Shown here in pieces: positions 1-10,829 of a stretch of DNA of 64,000 bases. Below the pieces are notes generated by a model. That model searched no databases. It was not told the origin of the DNA and worked only from the letters and a program-made list of their open reading frames with translations. The DNA is from Dastarcus helophoroides. Taxonomy: Eukaryota; Arthropoda; Insecta; Coleoptera; Bothrideridae. Both the position numbers and the translations under genes were made by a program. How positions within the stretch are numbered: the first letter of the stretch is position 1; each line of letters starts with the position of its first letter. The stretch covers positions 24,289,004 to 24,353,003 of the forward strand of contig CM053336.1 of NCBI GenBank assembly GCA_028583605.1, written 5' to 3'.

Positions 1-94
1 GGATGTAATGTTTCAAAACTATTTAAATGAGCTTATATAAGAATTTAAGCTCTCCATGGCATTTCTCTTTATAATACTTTGCTATGTTACAACC

Positions 95-600
95 AGAAGT
101 ACGAAGTTTTCGACTTTTAGCACATTTACACTGTTTCATTAAAGAACATTTAATTGAAATTATTTGTTAAGTTAACATACCTAAACATGATGCAAATCCA
201 GAATATAAGAAAATTAAAGTTGTCTTACGCGGCGAGCTTTGAAATGCTTTAGGGAAACCTTTAGGTTACATCGTACTTTTGGTTGTAATTCTCGGCAATA
301 ATTCCTTCAATTAGCATGTAGCAAAAATGTTCCTCGTAAAATAGTCGAATATCTTACAAGGAACATTCGTTACAACTTACTTAATGGAGACCGAATCCGT
401 TGAGTAGGTATGTAGCTGACTTGTAGCTATTAGTTGAACGCCAATGACAATAGTATACTGATGAGACCAAGGAAGGCCGAAATCGATATGTGGGTATCGT
501 TGTACATGTTTTTGACTTTTAATACGTTCCCACTGTTTCATGACAGGATATTTAATTGAACAAATCTTTACTGTGTTTAACATCCTAATAGCAACTGTAC
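95..600 (-). repeat. Dispersed repeat family A, two copies
   Basis: Two adjacent copies (about 95-180 and 395-600) read on the minus strand. Both contain the block AATTAAATGTTCT(G)TAAT followed by a (A)AACAGT stretch. The same block recurs on the minus strand at 5335-5425 and 46990-47150 and on the plus strand at 29430-29740. The longer copy also shares a downstream segment ending in GTCTC with the copy near 29700. No coding potential is recognisable. The class is unknown; the multiple diverged copies are what support a repeat. Confidence 0.6.
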
Positions 601-752
601 TGTAAGGTTTCTTATGCTATTTTAATGTTGTATGCTTAGTATTTCAACAAAAATGTCTAGAAAATTATACTTGTCTAGAAGCACGCATATTGAAAAACAA
701 ATCTTGTCCCCTGAAACCAAGAAAGATTAAAAAACACAACACAGGTTGCTTT

Positions 753-785
753 AACGCGTTTCGATAGCCAAGCTATCATCTTCAG
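753..785 (-). ncRNA. Hammerhead-like core, left arm of fold-back element
   Basis: Reading the minus strand from 785: CTGAAGA, an extra T, the stem GATAGC with loop TTG and GCTATC, then GAAA, then CGCGTT. This fits the hammerhead order CUGANGA, stem II, GAAA. Stem III would be only about two pairs and a convincing stem I is not visible, so self-cleavage is not shown. It is the mirror image of the copy at 803-835. Confidence 0.35.
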
Positions 786-802
786 AGAAATACAGTATAT
801 CT

Positions 803-835
803 CTGAAGATGATAGCTTGGCTATCGAAACACGTT
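803..835 (+). ncRNA. Hammerhead-like core, right arm of fold-back element
   Basis: CTGAAGA (803-809), T, GATAGC (811-816), TTG, GCTATC (820-825), GAAA (826-829), then CACGTT. The conserved boxes and a perfect 6-bp stem II are present, with one extra base between the first box and stem II. Any stem III is minimal, as in some Penelope-type hammerheads that act as dimers. Stem I is weak (about three pairs). A candidate only. Confidence 0.35.
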
Positions 836-928
836 GGAGCAACCTTTGTTGTGTTTTTTATTCTTTCTTGGTTTCAGGGGACAAGATAACCAAGGACCAG
901 TCCGTTCCACCAAAAGCACGCATATTGA

Positions 929-1839
929 TTATTTTCAGGTTCAAAACTCACGTCTTTTGTTGCACTGTATTGAAATAAAATTGTAGAACTGCTTGTGGCT
1001 TAAAAAAATGTCAACTCTTGCAGTGTGCTATGTCCAAACCATTTAAAAGTTTTCACTAATAGTTACATTATTGTTTTTTAATACATGATCTTAAAAACGA
1101 TGTTAAAATTGATGCCAATTTCAAAGAAAAATAAGTAACCTGTTTAACTGTTAAAATATTTTTTAAGTGTGATTATTATATATTTGCTGCATTCTCCAAA
1201 ATTTTTATTTAGAAGTGACTAAGCTATAGGAAGGGTTAGAGGGAATGATGTCCATTCACAAAAAGAGCTTTTATTTTTATTCAAAGTCTTCGCATGGCAA
1301 AGGTAGTTCGGCTTTATACCCACCTACAAAAACTCCTTTCCCATCCATTAAGGCATTGTTTTAATTAAGAAAGCGTAGGAACACGAGTTAAAATACAATG
1401 CTTCTCGTACAATAAACACGTTAAAAAATACAAATGACGGGGGAATCTGTCGGGACGGGTTTGTTTTTCTCACAACCTTTTTGTTCCACGTAGGTAGACG
1501 GTGATAATATGATTCATGTTTATAAGACCTTTAATTTGGTTATTACTATAATTTGGGTTTTAATGAATCTGGTATAATATTTTTAAGCAATTACTGTCTG
1601 CGTTAAGCTAAAAAAGAAACCTAATTGTACTGTTTCTTTTATGCAGATTTGATGAAATACGATATGTGTTCGGTGTAAAAATAATGCTAAATTTTTTTAT
1701 TTTAATTTACTTGCAAACTAGATCTGGGTTTCCCATATTTTTTGGAAATATAGGTGAACAATCCCGAGTGGCAAACCGCATTTTGCTTGTGAACGTGAGA
1801 AAATTTTTTTCAACTAGGTAAATTACAGGTACAAAATTT
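929..1839. other. AT-rich non-coding stretch
   Basis: No gene, RNA or clear repeat seen. All frames are interrupted by stops at short intervals. Confidence 0.5.
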
Positions 1840-2189
1840 TCACGAGTACAACGATGCCGATTATGGTAATCGTGACGTCACGAGACGAGTATGAGTAATA
1901 ATCGGCATCGCGTCTGATTATGTAATCGGCATCGTTTGGAGAAATAGAAACGCTCCTAATTTTGAAATATATTTTCTATTTTTGTATTTTCTTCAAAATA
2001 GCTCTAACGATTTCGATTATACTTTCAAACTTGAAGCTGTTTGAATCAACAAAATAATCTACATAGGTTCTTTTTGATCGCAAACCTAAATCATTATTTT
2101 TTTTACGTTTCATAGTTTTACTAGTTAATATTTCATCCTATCCCATTCATTATTACCACAACCACTTGATGCGTTAAGGTATTCTATGA

Positions 2190-4400
2190 ATCATTTTTTT
2201 TTAATTTCGACATTTTTCGAACATTTTTTTTGTTTGAAAATTTCTAAATTTTCCAAAATTATTTTGTCAGCACTATTGAACATTTCTACTTTTGAACCTG
2301 CGACTTCGGTTTTTTGAAAATTTTGCCTTGTGAAAATTTCGCATTTTTTCAAACTTTCGTTTTTTCACTGTTTATGAAAATCATGTCGAATTTTTCAAAT
2401 GGTGGAATTTTTTTCAAAATATCGTTATCGTTTTATATTAAACGTTTGACTTAAAAATTTCAACCTGTAGTAAGAATATTGGCATTTTTCCAAATTCTAA
2501 TCCGAAATTATCAAAAAGAAAATATTTTGAAAAATAAAAATTGCTAAAAAATTATAATTTTTCAAAAAAGCTTGGTAATTTTCAATATTTTTGTAATTTC
2601 ACTTTTTCTTATCAAAACATTGAAGTTATATTAAAATTTGTAACGCTTTTGCACAAAATTCGGCTTTTATCAAAATTTGGACTTTTTTTAATGATTTTCG
2701 ATTTTCTTCATATTTTCGACTTTTTTCAAATTTTTTACTTTTTTTCCAAAATTTCGACATTTTTTCAAGATTTACATTTTTGGACAAATTTTCTTTTGTT
2801 TTTAATTTCCACTTTTGTTTACGTTTTAACTTTTCAAAGCTTATATTGTTTTCCAAAATTTAATATTTTTTTTGTAAATTTCGACATCTTTTTCAAAATT
2901 TGCATTTTTGGAAAAAAATCCCTTGTTTTGCTTTAATTTTAATTTTTGTTTAAGTTTTGACCAACTTTTCCAAAAATTTTTTTCTAAAATTTAGCCTTTT
3001 TAAAATCTTGGCTTATTTTTGAAAATTTTAACGTTCCTTATAAATATTTCCACTCGCTGAAAATTGTTAATTTTTAAAAATATAGAATTTTTGAAAGTTA
3101 ATCTCTTTTCAAGGTGTACATTTTTTTAGTTTCCAATTTTTCAAAATTTTAAATTTTTTAAAAATTGTTACTTTTTGAACATTTTGGTTCTTAAAAATGT
3201 CGACTATTATTTAAATTTGAATTATTTTTCAAAAATTCCGCATTGTGCAAACTTTTGATTTTTTTGTAATGCCAAAATTTTTTTAAATTTTCGATTATTT
3301 CGCAAAACTTTGAACTTTTCTATTTATTTTCAAAATGTCCATTTTTTTAACCCGTGAGTTTTTTCAAAGTTTTGATATCTAAATAATTTCGATCATTTTT
3401 CAAAATTTTATTTATTCAAAACTTTGTCTTTTTCCAAGTGTATTAATTCCTCAAAATTTGGTCTTTTTTTTTTAAATTTCAACTTTTCTGTTAGTTTTGG
3501 CTTTTCTACAATATTCAGACTTCGACAATTTTGACTTTATTTGAAATTCGATTTAATGGAAGCTAAAATTTCGATTTTTTTTTAAATTTTGACATTTTTT
3601 TTTCAGATTGCGATTTCAAAAATAGTTCGACTTTCCTGATGATTTTGTTTTTTCTTAAGTAAAGTGAGCCCTTTGAAGATTTAGGTTTTTGAAAAACTGA
3701 TTAAAAATTCTTAAATTTTGTAAAGCTCGACAATTTTTTAAAATTTTGGTTCTTTTTAAAAAAATTAAAATTTTGTTGAATATTTCATTTATTTTTTGAA
3801 ATAGACGAACTTTTAACGTTCTATTTCTATTTCGATTGTTTCAAAAAACTTGATTTCAAAATTTTTAAAAAATTGCAACATTATTTTAAACTTATCAATT
3901 TTTTTCAAAGTGCTAACTTTTATTGAAAATATCAACTCTAAAATTTAGACTTCTTTTATAAATTTAAAAATTTATTAATATTTTCAAATATTCAATTTTA
4001 TCGAAAATTTTATTCGTTCTAAATTTTGACATATTTTACAATTGAAATACAGAACTTGTTCCCAGCATTTCAATTTTTGAAGATAACCAAGGACCAGTCC
4101 GTTTCACCAAATATTTTAGAATGTAAACTGATTCTTAAAATATTTTATTTCTTGAGAATTTAGATTTTTTCTAATTTCGACTTTTTTTGAATTTCAAATT
4201 TTCGATTTGATATATTTTTGTAAATAGTGATCATTTTTTAAAATTTTACGTGTACGTGAACATATTTATGTGTCTTTGCCTTAGACAAATATCGAACTTT
4301 TTAAAGTGTTTAAACATTTGACCATTTCTGAAAGTTTTATTTTTTTCAAAATTTCGACTTTTTCGCGAAGTTTCGACTTTAACGTTACTACTAATTATGC
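2190..4400 (+). repeat. TTTCGAC-type T-rich tract 1
   Basis: A run of imperfect units of the form T-run, CAAAA, TTTCGAC. Nearly all purine runs are short A3-A4. The phenylalanine-rich open frames here (for example 2541-2936) are by-products of the repeat: they show no domain and no start context. CpG inside TTTCGA is frequent, so this block has not lost CpG. Confidence 0.8.
4043..4109 (+). repeat. Short relative of the fold-back element
   Basis: This 67-bp copy matches the two ends of the 694-912 element joined together: GAAATACAGAACTTGTTCCC at the left and AAGATAACCAAGGACCAGTC through CACCA at the right. The palindromic middle is missing. A third such copy is at 15333-15399 on the minus strand. 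Confidence 0.7.
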
Positions 4401-4640
4401 AAACACCTGCTCATAAATACATAAAAATTTTCTAATTACCTGTCTAAACTATAAATTATAGAAAAAATAGATTTTTGACAAGTGTCAACTTGTAACATGC
4501 AACACGAAACCGATAATTTAAACTTCACGATTACAAATAAGTATATTCGGTACGATGTCACGATGCCAACGGTAACAATGCCAATTTCCGATTACATATT
4601 TCGGAAAAGTAATCGATGATTATAATCCGATTACATTTTC

Positions 4641-5334
4641 ACTTACTTGTTGGGGTCTCTAGCAAATACCAATTGAATCGTAAAGTGCACCTGCTCAGTT
4701 TTTTCTTTGGATAAAATTATCATGCAACCTACCATTTCGTCCTAAAGGTCGTAAGACTTCGAGCCCCGCTCGTGTGAAATGAGTTCCTATTGTTTTCTGT
4801 TTAACGTAAAAGATTTACTGATAAGTGTCATAAATTAATAAAAGTACGTTTTATTACATTTTCAAGTACAAGCTAATGATATCCTAACTTACTTTTTCTT
4901 ATGAATGATCTGCAATGAAGTACACATACATAGGTTTTATCCGTTACAAGAAACTGCATAAGATTTATGTAAACTTCCGCTTGATGAAAAAATATAAATA
5001 AAAGAACGGTTCTAAACAGAACTGGAAATATATTCACGATCGGATTTTGTGAATACTATTGCTGCCGTAAATTAAAATAATAGAATATTTTATTTGTTTG
5101 AAATATCTAAGCGCGGATTTTATTTATAAAAAATAAAATTCGGGTGTCTCTGTGTAGTTCGAGTAGAATATTAAAACCATTTATTTGATCGTTAAAGACA
5201 ATTTTCATAAAAAAGTAATATGTATAACCTTACCTAGTTTATTTCCATGAAAATTGAAATAATTTTTATTTAACATATTTAAATCGAATATGCAGCCACT
5301 TTTTTGTAAATCTGACTTCGACATTTTATCGCTA
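4641..5334. other. AT-rich non-coding stretch
   Basis: Nothing recognisable; no open frame with coding character. Confidence 0.45.
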
Positions 5335-5425
5335 CATGCTAGTTGCGGTTGTATATATTTTCAATTTTAAGCACGTTTAACTGTTAAATTACAGAACATT
5401 TAATTGATCATTTGTCGAACTAAAT
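5335..5425 (-). repeat. Dispersed repeat family A copy
   Basis: On the minus strand it reads AATTAAATGTTCTGTAATTT, then AACAGT and a GAAAATATATACA block. This matches the plus-strand copy at 29550-29630. Confidence 0.6.
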
Positions 5426-5448
5426 GAAAGTAAAGTCACGCCTAGAAC

Positions 5449-5490
5449 GCTTGTATCAATGAATGTTGCGATGCAACCCGTGATACAAGC
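5449..5490. other. Compound hairpin
   Basis: GCTTGTATCA (5449-5458) pairs exactly with TGATACAAGC (5481-5490). Inside it GTTGC and GCAAC form a second 5-bp stem around GAT. It is a 42-nt two-part hairpin standing alone just upstream of a T tract. It is too short and loopy for a standard pre-miRNA; its role is unknown. Confidence 0.4.
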
Positions 5491-5499
5491 TTTGCCTCA

Positions 5500-5902
5500 T
5501 TTACGTGAAACTATTTTAAAAATTTTATTTTTTTGTTGTTGAAAGATTCGGCTTTTAAAAACATTATCTTAAATTATTTGACATTTTTACTTTAACTGCT
5601 TTTTAATTTTGATTTTTCTAAAAATTTTAAGTTTCTAAAATTGACAGCATTTTTGAAAATAGTATATTGTGTATCTATTATTAAAAGTAATAATTTTTGG
5701 ACAAGCATGTAAATTATGGCTTAGGCTAACAAACGTCGAAGTCCAGGAACGTGCTTTTGCTACTGAATACCCTAATATTTTTTTTAAATTGCAATCAGTA
5801 GCACCTAAATTAAGAAATTTTTCATGATATTTTTCATTGTCACTGACATTCTAAAACTACTTGCTCTGTCTGGGACGAAAAAATTTCTCAAATTGTTTTC
5901 TG
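5500..5902 (+). repeat. Left part of core repeat split by RTE element
   Basis: A T-rich stretch (5500-5660) followed by a less repetitive core. The core aligns with 17520-17790: shared blocks include TATTG(T/C)GTATCTA, GCATGTAAATTATGG versus GCAATGTAAATTGTGG, and CTACTT followed by GACG(A/G)AAAA. The match stops at about 5902, where the RTE element starts, and resumes at 8931. Confidence 0.7.
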
Positions 5903-6210
5903 ACCGGCGGGGTTGCTAGTCCTCAACCGGGACCTGCTCCAGGTGGCGGACCAGGGAATCCTTCCCACATAGTGGTGGTGATAGGGGGAAATGAAATAAC
6001 CGGGGCGGACCAGAACTAACTCATAGCAATGGGAAGCGGCATTGTTATCACCTTATTAAGACGGAGAAAAAGACTTACGAACGGCTTAATTAAGGACACT
6101 TTTAGGTGACAATCAGGTTACAGGATTGTATCGACTAAAACACTTCGATGTGGAAGGCAATGGAAAACCACCACATTACCTTCCCTAGTTAATCATCATG
6201 GCGGCAAAAT

Positions 6211-6720
6211 ATGAAAGGTTTAACGTTACTGATAACTAAAAATGGAAACCAAGATCCGGCAAGAGTGAAAACTCATCACACTGCGGGGCCACCGCAGTCC
6301 TTAATCAGCGAAAGCCCCAACAGTACTAATACGGCTATCCGTATGGCAATATGGAATGCAAGAACCTTCTTTGAAGCTGGAGTCAAGAGATGAGTTGATT
6401 GGGAGTTGATATTCTGGGAATTAGTGAGGCCAGATGGACAGATCTCTCCGAATGGTGCAATCTATTATTCGGGCAGAGATGATAACCATAATAGTAGTGA
6501 AGTAGCGTTCATGATCGACAATAAAATAAAAACATCCATAGTAAATTTTCTTCCCATGTCAGGCAGAGTTATGGCTCTGCAACTCCTAACCAACCTAGGA
6601 AAGTTAAACCTAATCCAGGTATATGCTTCTACTCCTAAGGAGTGAAGACGATATAGAAAAGTTTTACGAAACGATTGAACTAACCTGGAAAAAATTTAAA
6701 ACCAGGGATATCCTAATAAT
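6211..6720 (+). pseudogene. RTE endonuclease domain, broken
   Basis: An apurinic-type (APE) endonuclease, the enzyme that nicks target DNA for target-primed reverse transcription. Recognisable pieces: MAIWNARTFFEAG near 6343 (the family usually has a GTWNVRTL-like stretch with the conserved Asn), then in another frame from 6405 VDILGISEARWTDL, which contains the catalytic Glu, then IYYSGRDD, and a strand ending in VYASTPKE near 6640. A stop at 6391 and frame changes around 6400 separate them. From 6640 the frame is lost and the C-terminal DH motif region is not recognisable. It belongs to the element at 5903-8930. Confidence 0.8.
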
Positions 6721-7487
6721 CATGGGCGACTAGAAAGAGAAAATTGCAAAAGGAAAAGCTGGAAAATAGATTGGGAAATATGGTCTTGGACAAAGTAACG
6801 AAAGAAAAGACTTGCTGCTACAATTCTGCAAAGAACACGATTACATAGTGAAGAACACATTTTACAAATTACCGAAAAGACAACTGGACACTTGAAAGGC
6901 ACCATGATAAGAAATCAAATATACTACATAATTATAAATGACATATACAAAACCACAATCGAATCAGTCAAAACATATCTAGGAGCAAGATGCTGGGTCA
7001 GACCACAATTCAGTAATCGCCCAGTTCCGCTTAAGAAAATACCAACACCAATAGAAAAACAATTAATATTTGTCAATCTCTTAAACAAGCAAATAGTTAG
7101 ACAGCAATTAAAAGGAATAATGCAGTCAAATCTGAGAGAAATCGAGAAAAAATAAGATAAAAGAGGAGACTCAAGTAAAGGAGACTCTAATAAAACTTGC
7201 CAGAGATAACCTATAAAAGAAACCGCCCCATAAACAACAGGACTGGAGAACGGATAAAATTATATCAATTATGCCTACACGAAGGGCAACTTAGTATAAA
7301 AATGAACAACTAAACAAACAAGTCAACGTTAAGATTAAGCATGAAATTTGTTAAACTAAAAGGAAATGGTTTGAAAATAACTGCGTTGAAATCAAAAATC
7401 TGGATGCTTAACTTAACCTCCATAAAGATATCAAAGGAATGAAAAATAGCAAACACAGAAAGCGGGCAAATATACTAATAGACCAAC

Positions 7488-8900
7488 ATGAAAACATTAC
7501 AACCTAGTAGAAAACCTATAGACATGGAAGAAGTACGAGAAGAACTTTTTAAAGATGAGAAACAAATTGCCCACTTCGACAATATGCAACAGGAAACAGG
7601 TCCAGACATAGCAAAAGACGAAATGATTCAAATCAATCATAAAATAGAAAGTCACCTGGTTGAGATGAATTACCAACAGAAATCTTAAAACTGATACAGG
7701 AGTACCTTATTTGCTGGTGGAATTATTCAATGGAATTTTTAAACACGATGTCAGCCTGTAAGACTGGCTGATTTCCACGTTTGTTACTCTCCCCAAGAAG
7801 ACAGGTGCAAGGCAATGCAATGAACTTCATACAATCAGCAGTTTTTATCAAGATAATCGATAACAGAATATATGTAAAATTAGAAACTTAAACACGACCT
7901 ACTTGTAGTGATTCTAAAGGAAACACAATTGGATACTCGTGACATACTTATAGTAACCAACCTCTATAGTGACCAGAGAACAGTGGTACGTGTTGAGAGT
8001 AATACAACAGATGAAATAAGGGTAACACAACAGATAGAATGCAAATTAAGAGGGGCCTAAGACAGGTATGCGTGCTTTTTAATATATATTCAGTGAAAAT
8101 AACGAAAAAAGTCTTAGAAGACGAGGAGATTGGAATCAAAATGGGAACCAAAATTAACAGTAAGCCAGCCAACAAAATTAGATACGCAGATGCCACTGTT
8201 CTGACAGCGAAAACATTGAAGGATCGTCAAAGTATATTGGACAGGGTAGTTTCAGCCAGTGAGGAAAAGAGATTGACTCTGAATCTCAAGAAAACTAAAG
8301 TTATGATAATATCAAAAAATCAAAGAGTAAATGGAAATCTGCTTATTCAAAACAATCCCGGGTATATAAATATGATTGTTTGGAAACAACTGTGAATACC
8401 AATCACGACGAGAATCGAGAAAGCATCGACTACGTTTTTAAAGATGAAAAACTTGTTCTTGGGTCATGATATAAAATTAAATCTAAAAACTGGATTAGTC
8501 AGATGCTACGTTTTCTCGGTTCTGTTATATGGGGTAGAGGCATGGATCCTAAACAAAAATAACATGAATAAACTGGAGGCATTCAAAATGTAGGTATATA
8601 GAAGGATACCCAAAGTACACTGGCTGATAAAGTGACAGATGTTGGGGTGTTAGAACGATTGAATAAAGAACGACAAATTTTAATTACAATCAAACAGCGA
8701 AAACCTGAGTACCTAGTTAATGTGATGAGAGGACAAAAATACCAGCTATTGCAGTTGATCATGTAGGGAAAAATTCAGGGCAGGAGGAATGTTATAAGAC
8801 GGCATATCATGGGTTCTCAACCCAAAAGAGTGCACATCCACCCAATTGTTTAGAGCGGCAGCTCCAAAATACGCATTGCAATGATGATTGCTAAACTCCG
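7488..8900 (+). pseudogene. RTE reverse transcriptase and C-terminal region, broken
   Basis: The polymerase of the RTE element. Palm remnants: RGLRQVCVLFNIYS near 8050 (the family has a GxxQGCxLSPxLFN motif; here Gly is replaced by Val and the SPL residues are deleted), then KIRYADATVLTA near 8180. There the catalytic YADD has become YADA, so one catalytic Asp is lost. LTLNLKKTKVMIIS follows near 8275. After a frameshift come pieces typical of the C-terminus: RCYVFSVLLYGVEAW near 8500, LEAFKM, LITIKQRKPEYLVNVMR near 8680, and the end near 8900 (IAMMIAKLRSGDDT). The upstream part from 7488 is weakly recognisable. Clearly non-functional. Confidence 0.85.
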
Positions 8901-8930
8901 CAGCGGAGATGATACTTAAAGAAGTTTTTT

Positions 8931-9440
8931 GATGGTTCCTCAGCAACGGACTAAAATACTGAAATAACGTAATTTGAGGCCTTAAATTGTCCAGAGAAAG
9001 TAGACATTCTTGAATGATTTGAGGACAAAAATATATTTTTTTAGATTTTTATTAAAAATGTTAACTTTTTTAAAGCATATTGAGTTTTTTAAATATTTCG
9101 ACTCATTTTGAAAATTTCGAATTTAAAATTTTAATTTATTCTAAAGTTTTTTCACGATTTAGTTTTTTTCCAAATTCTGCCAAATTTTAACATTTTTTCA
9201 AAATTTTCTCATTTTTTAATTTCGTTTTTATTGAAAATTTTAACTTTTTTTGAAATTTTGAATTACTTGAAAATCTTAAACACATATTTTGACCTTTTTT
9301 TTTTTTTTGACTTGGTTTCAAATTTTAAAATATCTTGATGTAAACGCAATCAATTCGAAGTACCTTTATTTGAAAACTTTGTCCATTTTCGAAATCTCCT
9401 ACCGTTTTCCCGAAAATGACTATTTGTCGAAGTTTTGAGT
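8931..9440 (+). repeat. Right part of split core repeat plus T tract
   Basis: 8931-9020 aligns with 17795-17890: shared GACTAAAATACTG(A/G)AATAACG and GAGAAAGTAGA(C/T)ATTCT. Beyond 9030 it continues as a TTTCGAC-type T tract, just as the copy at 17900 does. The conserved order of tract, core and tract shows that the low-complexity tracts belong to the same repeat unit as the core. Confidence 0.7.
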
Positions 9441-9980
9441 ATTTAGTCTATTAAGTGTGTACTTTAGTAATTGGTACGGAACCCTAATTCTGCGAAATCG
9501 ACTCGCTCTTTGCTGACGTTATTATTTCATGTTTTATTTAATTATAGACTTGAGAAAAAAAAACTATTATTTAAAAAAAAAGTCAAAATGTCCATTCACT
9601 CCCTCAAATTATTATCTTTGACAAAATTCCAAATTCTAAAACTATTAATACACATTTTGCAAATTTCTGAAAAAGAAGTAATCATTTCTAGAAAAAGTCA
9701 TAAATATGTCTTACAGCCAAATTTTAGGGAAAACCTATGAATTGCAGGTTTTCTAAAAAAAGGATTAACAGAAACCTTTTTAAAACCTTTTTCTAGAAAT
9801 TTGAAAGTTTTCAGTTACATTTACAGAAGAAAAATTGCAAAAAAGATAAAATATTTAGATTTGAATGAATATTTCTAAAACGAAGTGGAAATTTTGAAAG
9901 ATTTTTAAATAAATTTCAGTCGGTTATTTAAAATTATTTGCCTTTCTAGCAAAATCAAAAATCACGTGTAAGCTTAATTT
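9441..9980 (-). repeat. A-rich tract, opposite polarity
   Basis: A-rich on the plus strand, with GAAAA/AGTCAAAA-type units, so it is the T-rich repeat on the minus strand. The lysine-rich open frame here is a by-product. Confidence 0.5.
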
Positions 9981-10019
9981 TAACATTGGAAATGTTTATG
10001 TTGAGATATGGGGTGAAGT

Positions 10020-10110
10020 TTCGGGTTTTCGTTCAAGCTTGAAGAACAAGGTGTCGGTCGGTCGGACATACTCGGATCGCCAGTCGAGCGCTCTCGAGAG
10101 GCCGACATAT
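10020..10110. other. GC-richer leader-like segment
   Basis: A short GC-rich island (tandem GGTCGGTCGG; CGAGCGCTCTCGAG-like palindromic stretch) just upstream of the broken ORF at 10207. It may be the 5' leader or promoter of the element or retrogene that carried that ORF. Confidence 0.3.
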
Positions 10111-10206
10111 TCACACACTCTATGAGAGAATGTTAAGTTTACAGTTCACCGCAGTGCACCATATTCGTTTAACCCAGTGACGTTTCATTGGATAAGGCTA
10201 TCAGCT

Positions 10207-10437
10207 ATGGATATTAAGAGTATGAAAAATAGCGAAAAGTGTAAGACATATTGAGAGCGTAAAAAACGTTTACGAGAGATTGAAAATAGAGAATCTAGTG
10301 AGTTAAGTACGAAAACACCACTAACAAAAACTGAACACAGTAGGCGGTATTGTGAGCATGTAAAGATGCGCAAACTTAAAAGTTCTGAAGTTTACACGGG
10401 TTACCCAAGTCAGCGGCCCTTTAGTGAGGGGTTATAA
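10207..10437 (+). pseudogene. Basic RERKKR-repeat protein fragment, one in-frame stop
   Basis: Starts at the ATG at 10207 and runs in one frame to TAA at 10435-10437. It is interrupted only by TGA at 10252-10254, in a position where the pattern YRERKK expects CGA (Arg). The encoded peptide has two basic blocks of the kind KC-x3-Y-x-ERKKR and SRRY-x-EH-x-KMRK. This resembles the repeated CREYRERKK-type modules I recall from many uncharacterised insect, often transposon-associated, proteins. It ends GYPSQRPFSEGL. A plausible poly-A signal, AATAAA, follows near 10570. Function unknown; a single C-to-T change explains the break. It could be a retrocopy or a mobile-element ORF. Confidence 0.45.
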
Positions 10438-10829
10438 TTCCATTATTATGCTGTAAACTCTTACCCTAAATCCAATTCACGTACTGTCTTGAAGTACTCA
10501 GTAAACGAATGTGGTAAAATATCTGCACTTATAATTTTTACGGCTCAAATAAATGTAAATTACTTTTACAATAAAGTTGACAAATTTTTGCTTGTAGATT
10601 AAATATATTTTATTATTTCATTGTTTTCGCTTTGTATTAAAATATTTCTTTCAAGAGCCATGAGCATAGATGCCTTAATATTATTTTGATTTAAATTATT
10701 TCGTAGTCTATTTGGTTATACGAGTATATTTCAATTTTAAAAATAATCTTTCAGAAGAAACTTGGCTAATGGAAATTGTAAATTTAGAAAAGATAAACAT
10801 TGCAGAAATAACCTTAAAAATAGAAAAAA

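Larger units (their letters stand above)
679..928. mobile_element. Fold-back element of about 220 bp with target-site duplication
   Basis: The element at 694-912 is a near-perfect palindrome. CTTGTCCCCTGAAACCAAG at 703-721 pairs with its complement ending at 885, and the arms of about 90 bases meet near 794. It is flanked by a 15-base direct repeat, AAGCACGCATATTGA, at 679-693 and 914-928, which reads as a target-site duplication. The right end (AAGATAACCAAGGACCAGTC through CCACCA) recurs in 67-bp relatives at 4043-4109 and 15333-15399 that lack the palindromic arms. There is no ORF, so it is non-autonomous. The class is uncertain; the hammerhead-like cores annotated separately suggest a Penelope-type or retrozyme-type origin. 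Confidence 0.75.
1840..4640. mobile_element. Tagged T-tract element, hAT-like (inferred)
   Basis: A long T-rich tract (2190-4400) lies between two tag regions. The left tag (about 1850-1940) carries ACGATGCCGATTATGG and two copies of TAATCGGCATCG. The right tag (about 4545-4640) carries GATGTCACGATGCC and several ATTACnnnnnCCGATTAC-type motifs. Matching tags at both ends, pointing towards the tract, suggest one non-autonomous DNA element with subterminal repeats, as known for hAT MITEs. Exact termini and target duplication were not found, so the outer limits are approximate. A 67-bp fold-back relative sits inside at 4043-4109. Confidence 0.4.
5903..8930 (+). mobile_element. RTE-clade non-LTR retrotransposon, decayed
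   Basis: About 3 kb on the plus strand: a GC-richer 5' leader (5903-6200, starting CCGGCGGGGTTGCTAGTC), an endonuclease region, a reverse transcriptase region and a C-terminal part ending near 8930. The element interrupts a repeat whose uninterrupted paralogue lies at 17380-17900, so both borders can be read by comparison. All coding parts carry stops and frameshifts, so it cannot be active. Length and domain order fit an RTE element with a single ORF. No poly-A tail is seen, as is usual for RTE. Confidence 0.85.

Noticed and set aside
2541..2936. 131-codon phenylalanine-rich open frame
   Set aside because: It is a direct product of the T-rich repeat unit; the opposite strand is open too, and there is no domain or start context.
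9471..9740. 89-codon lysine-rich open frame
   Set aside because: Low-complexity by-product of an A-rich tract.
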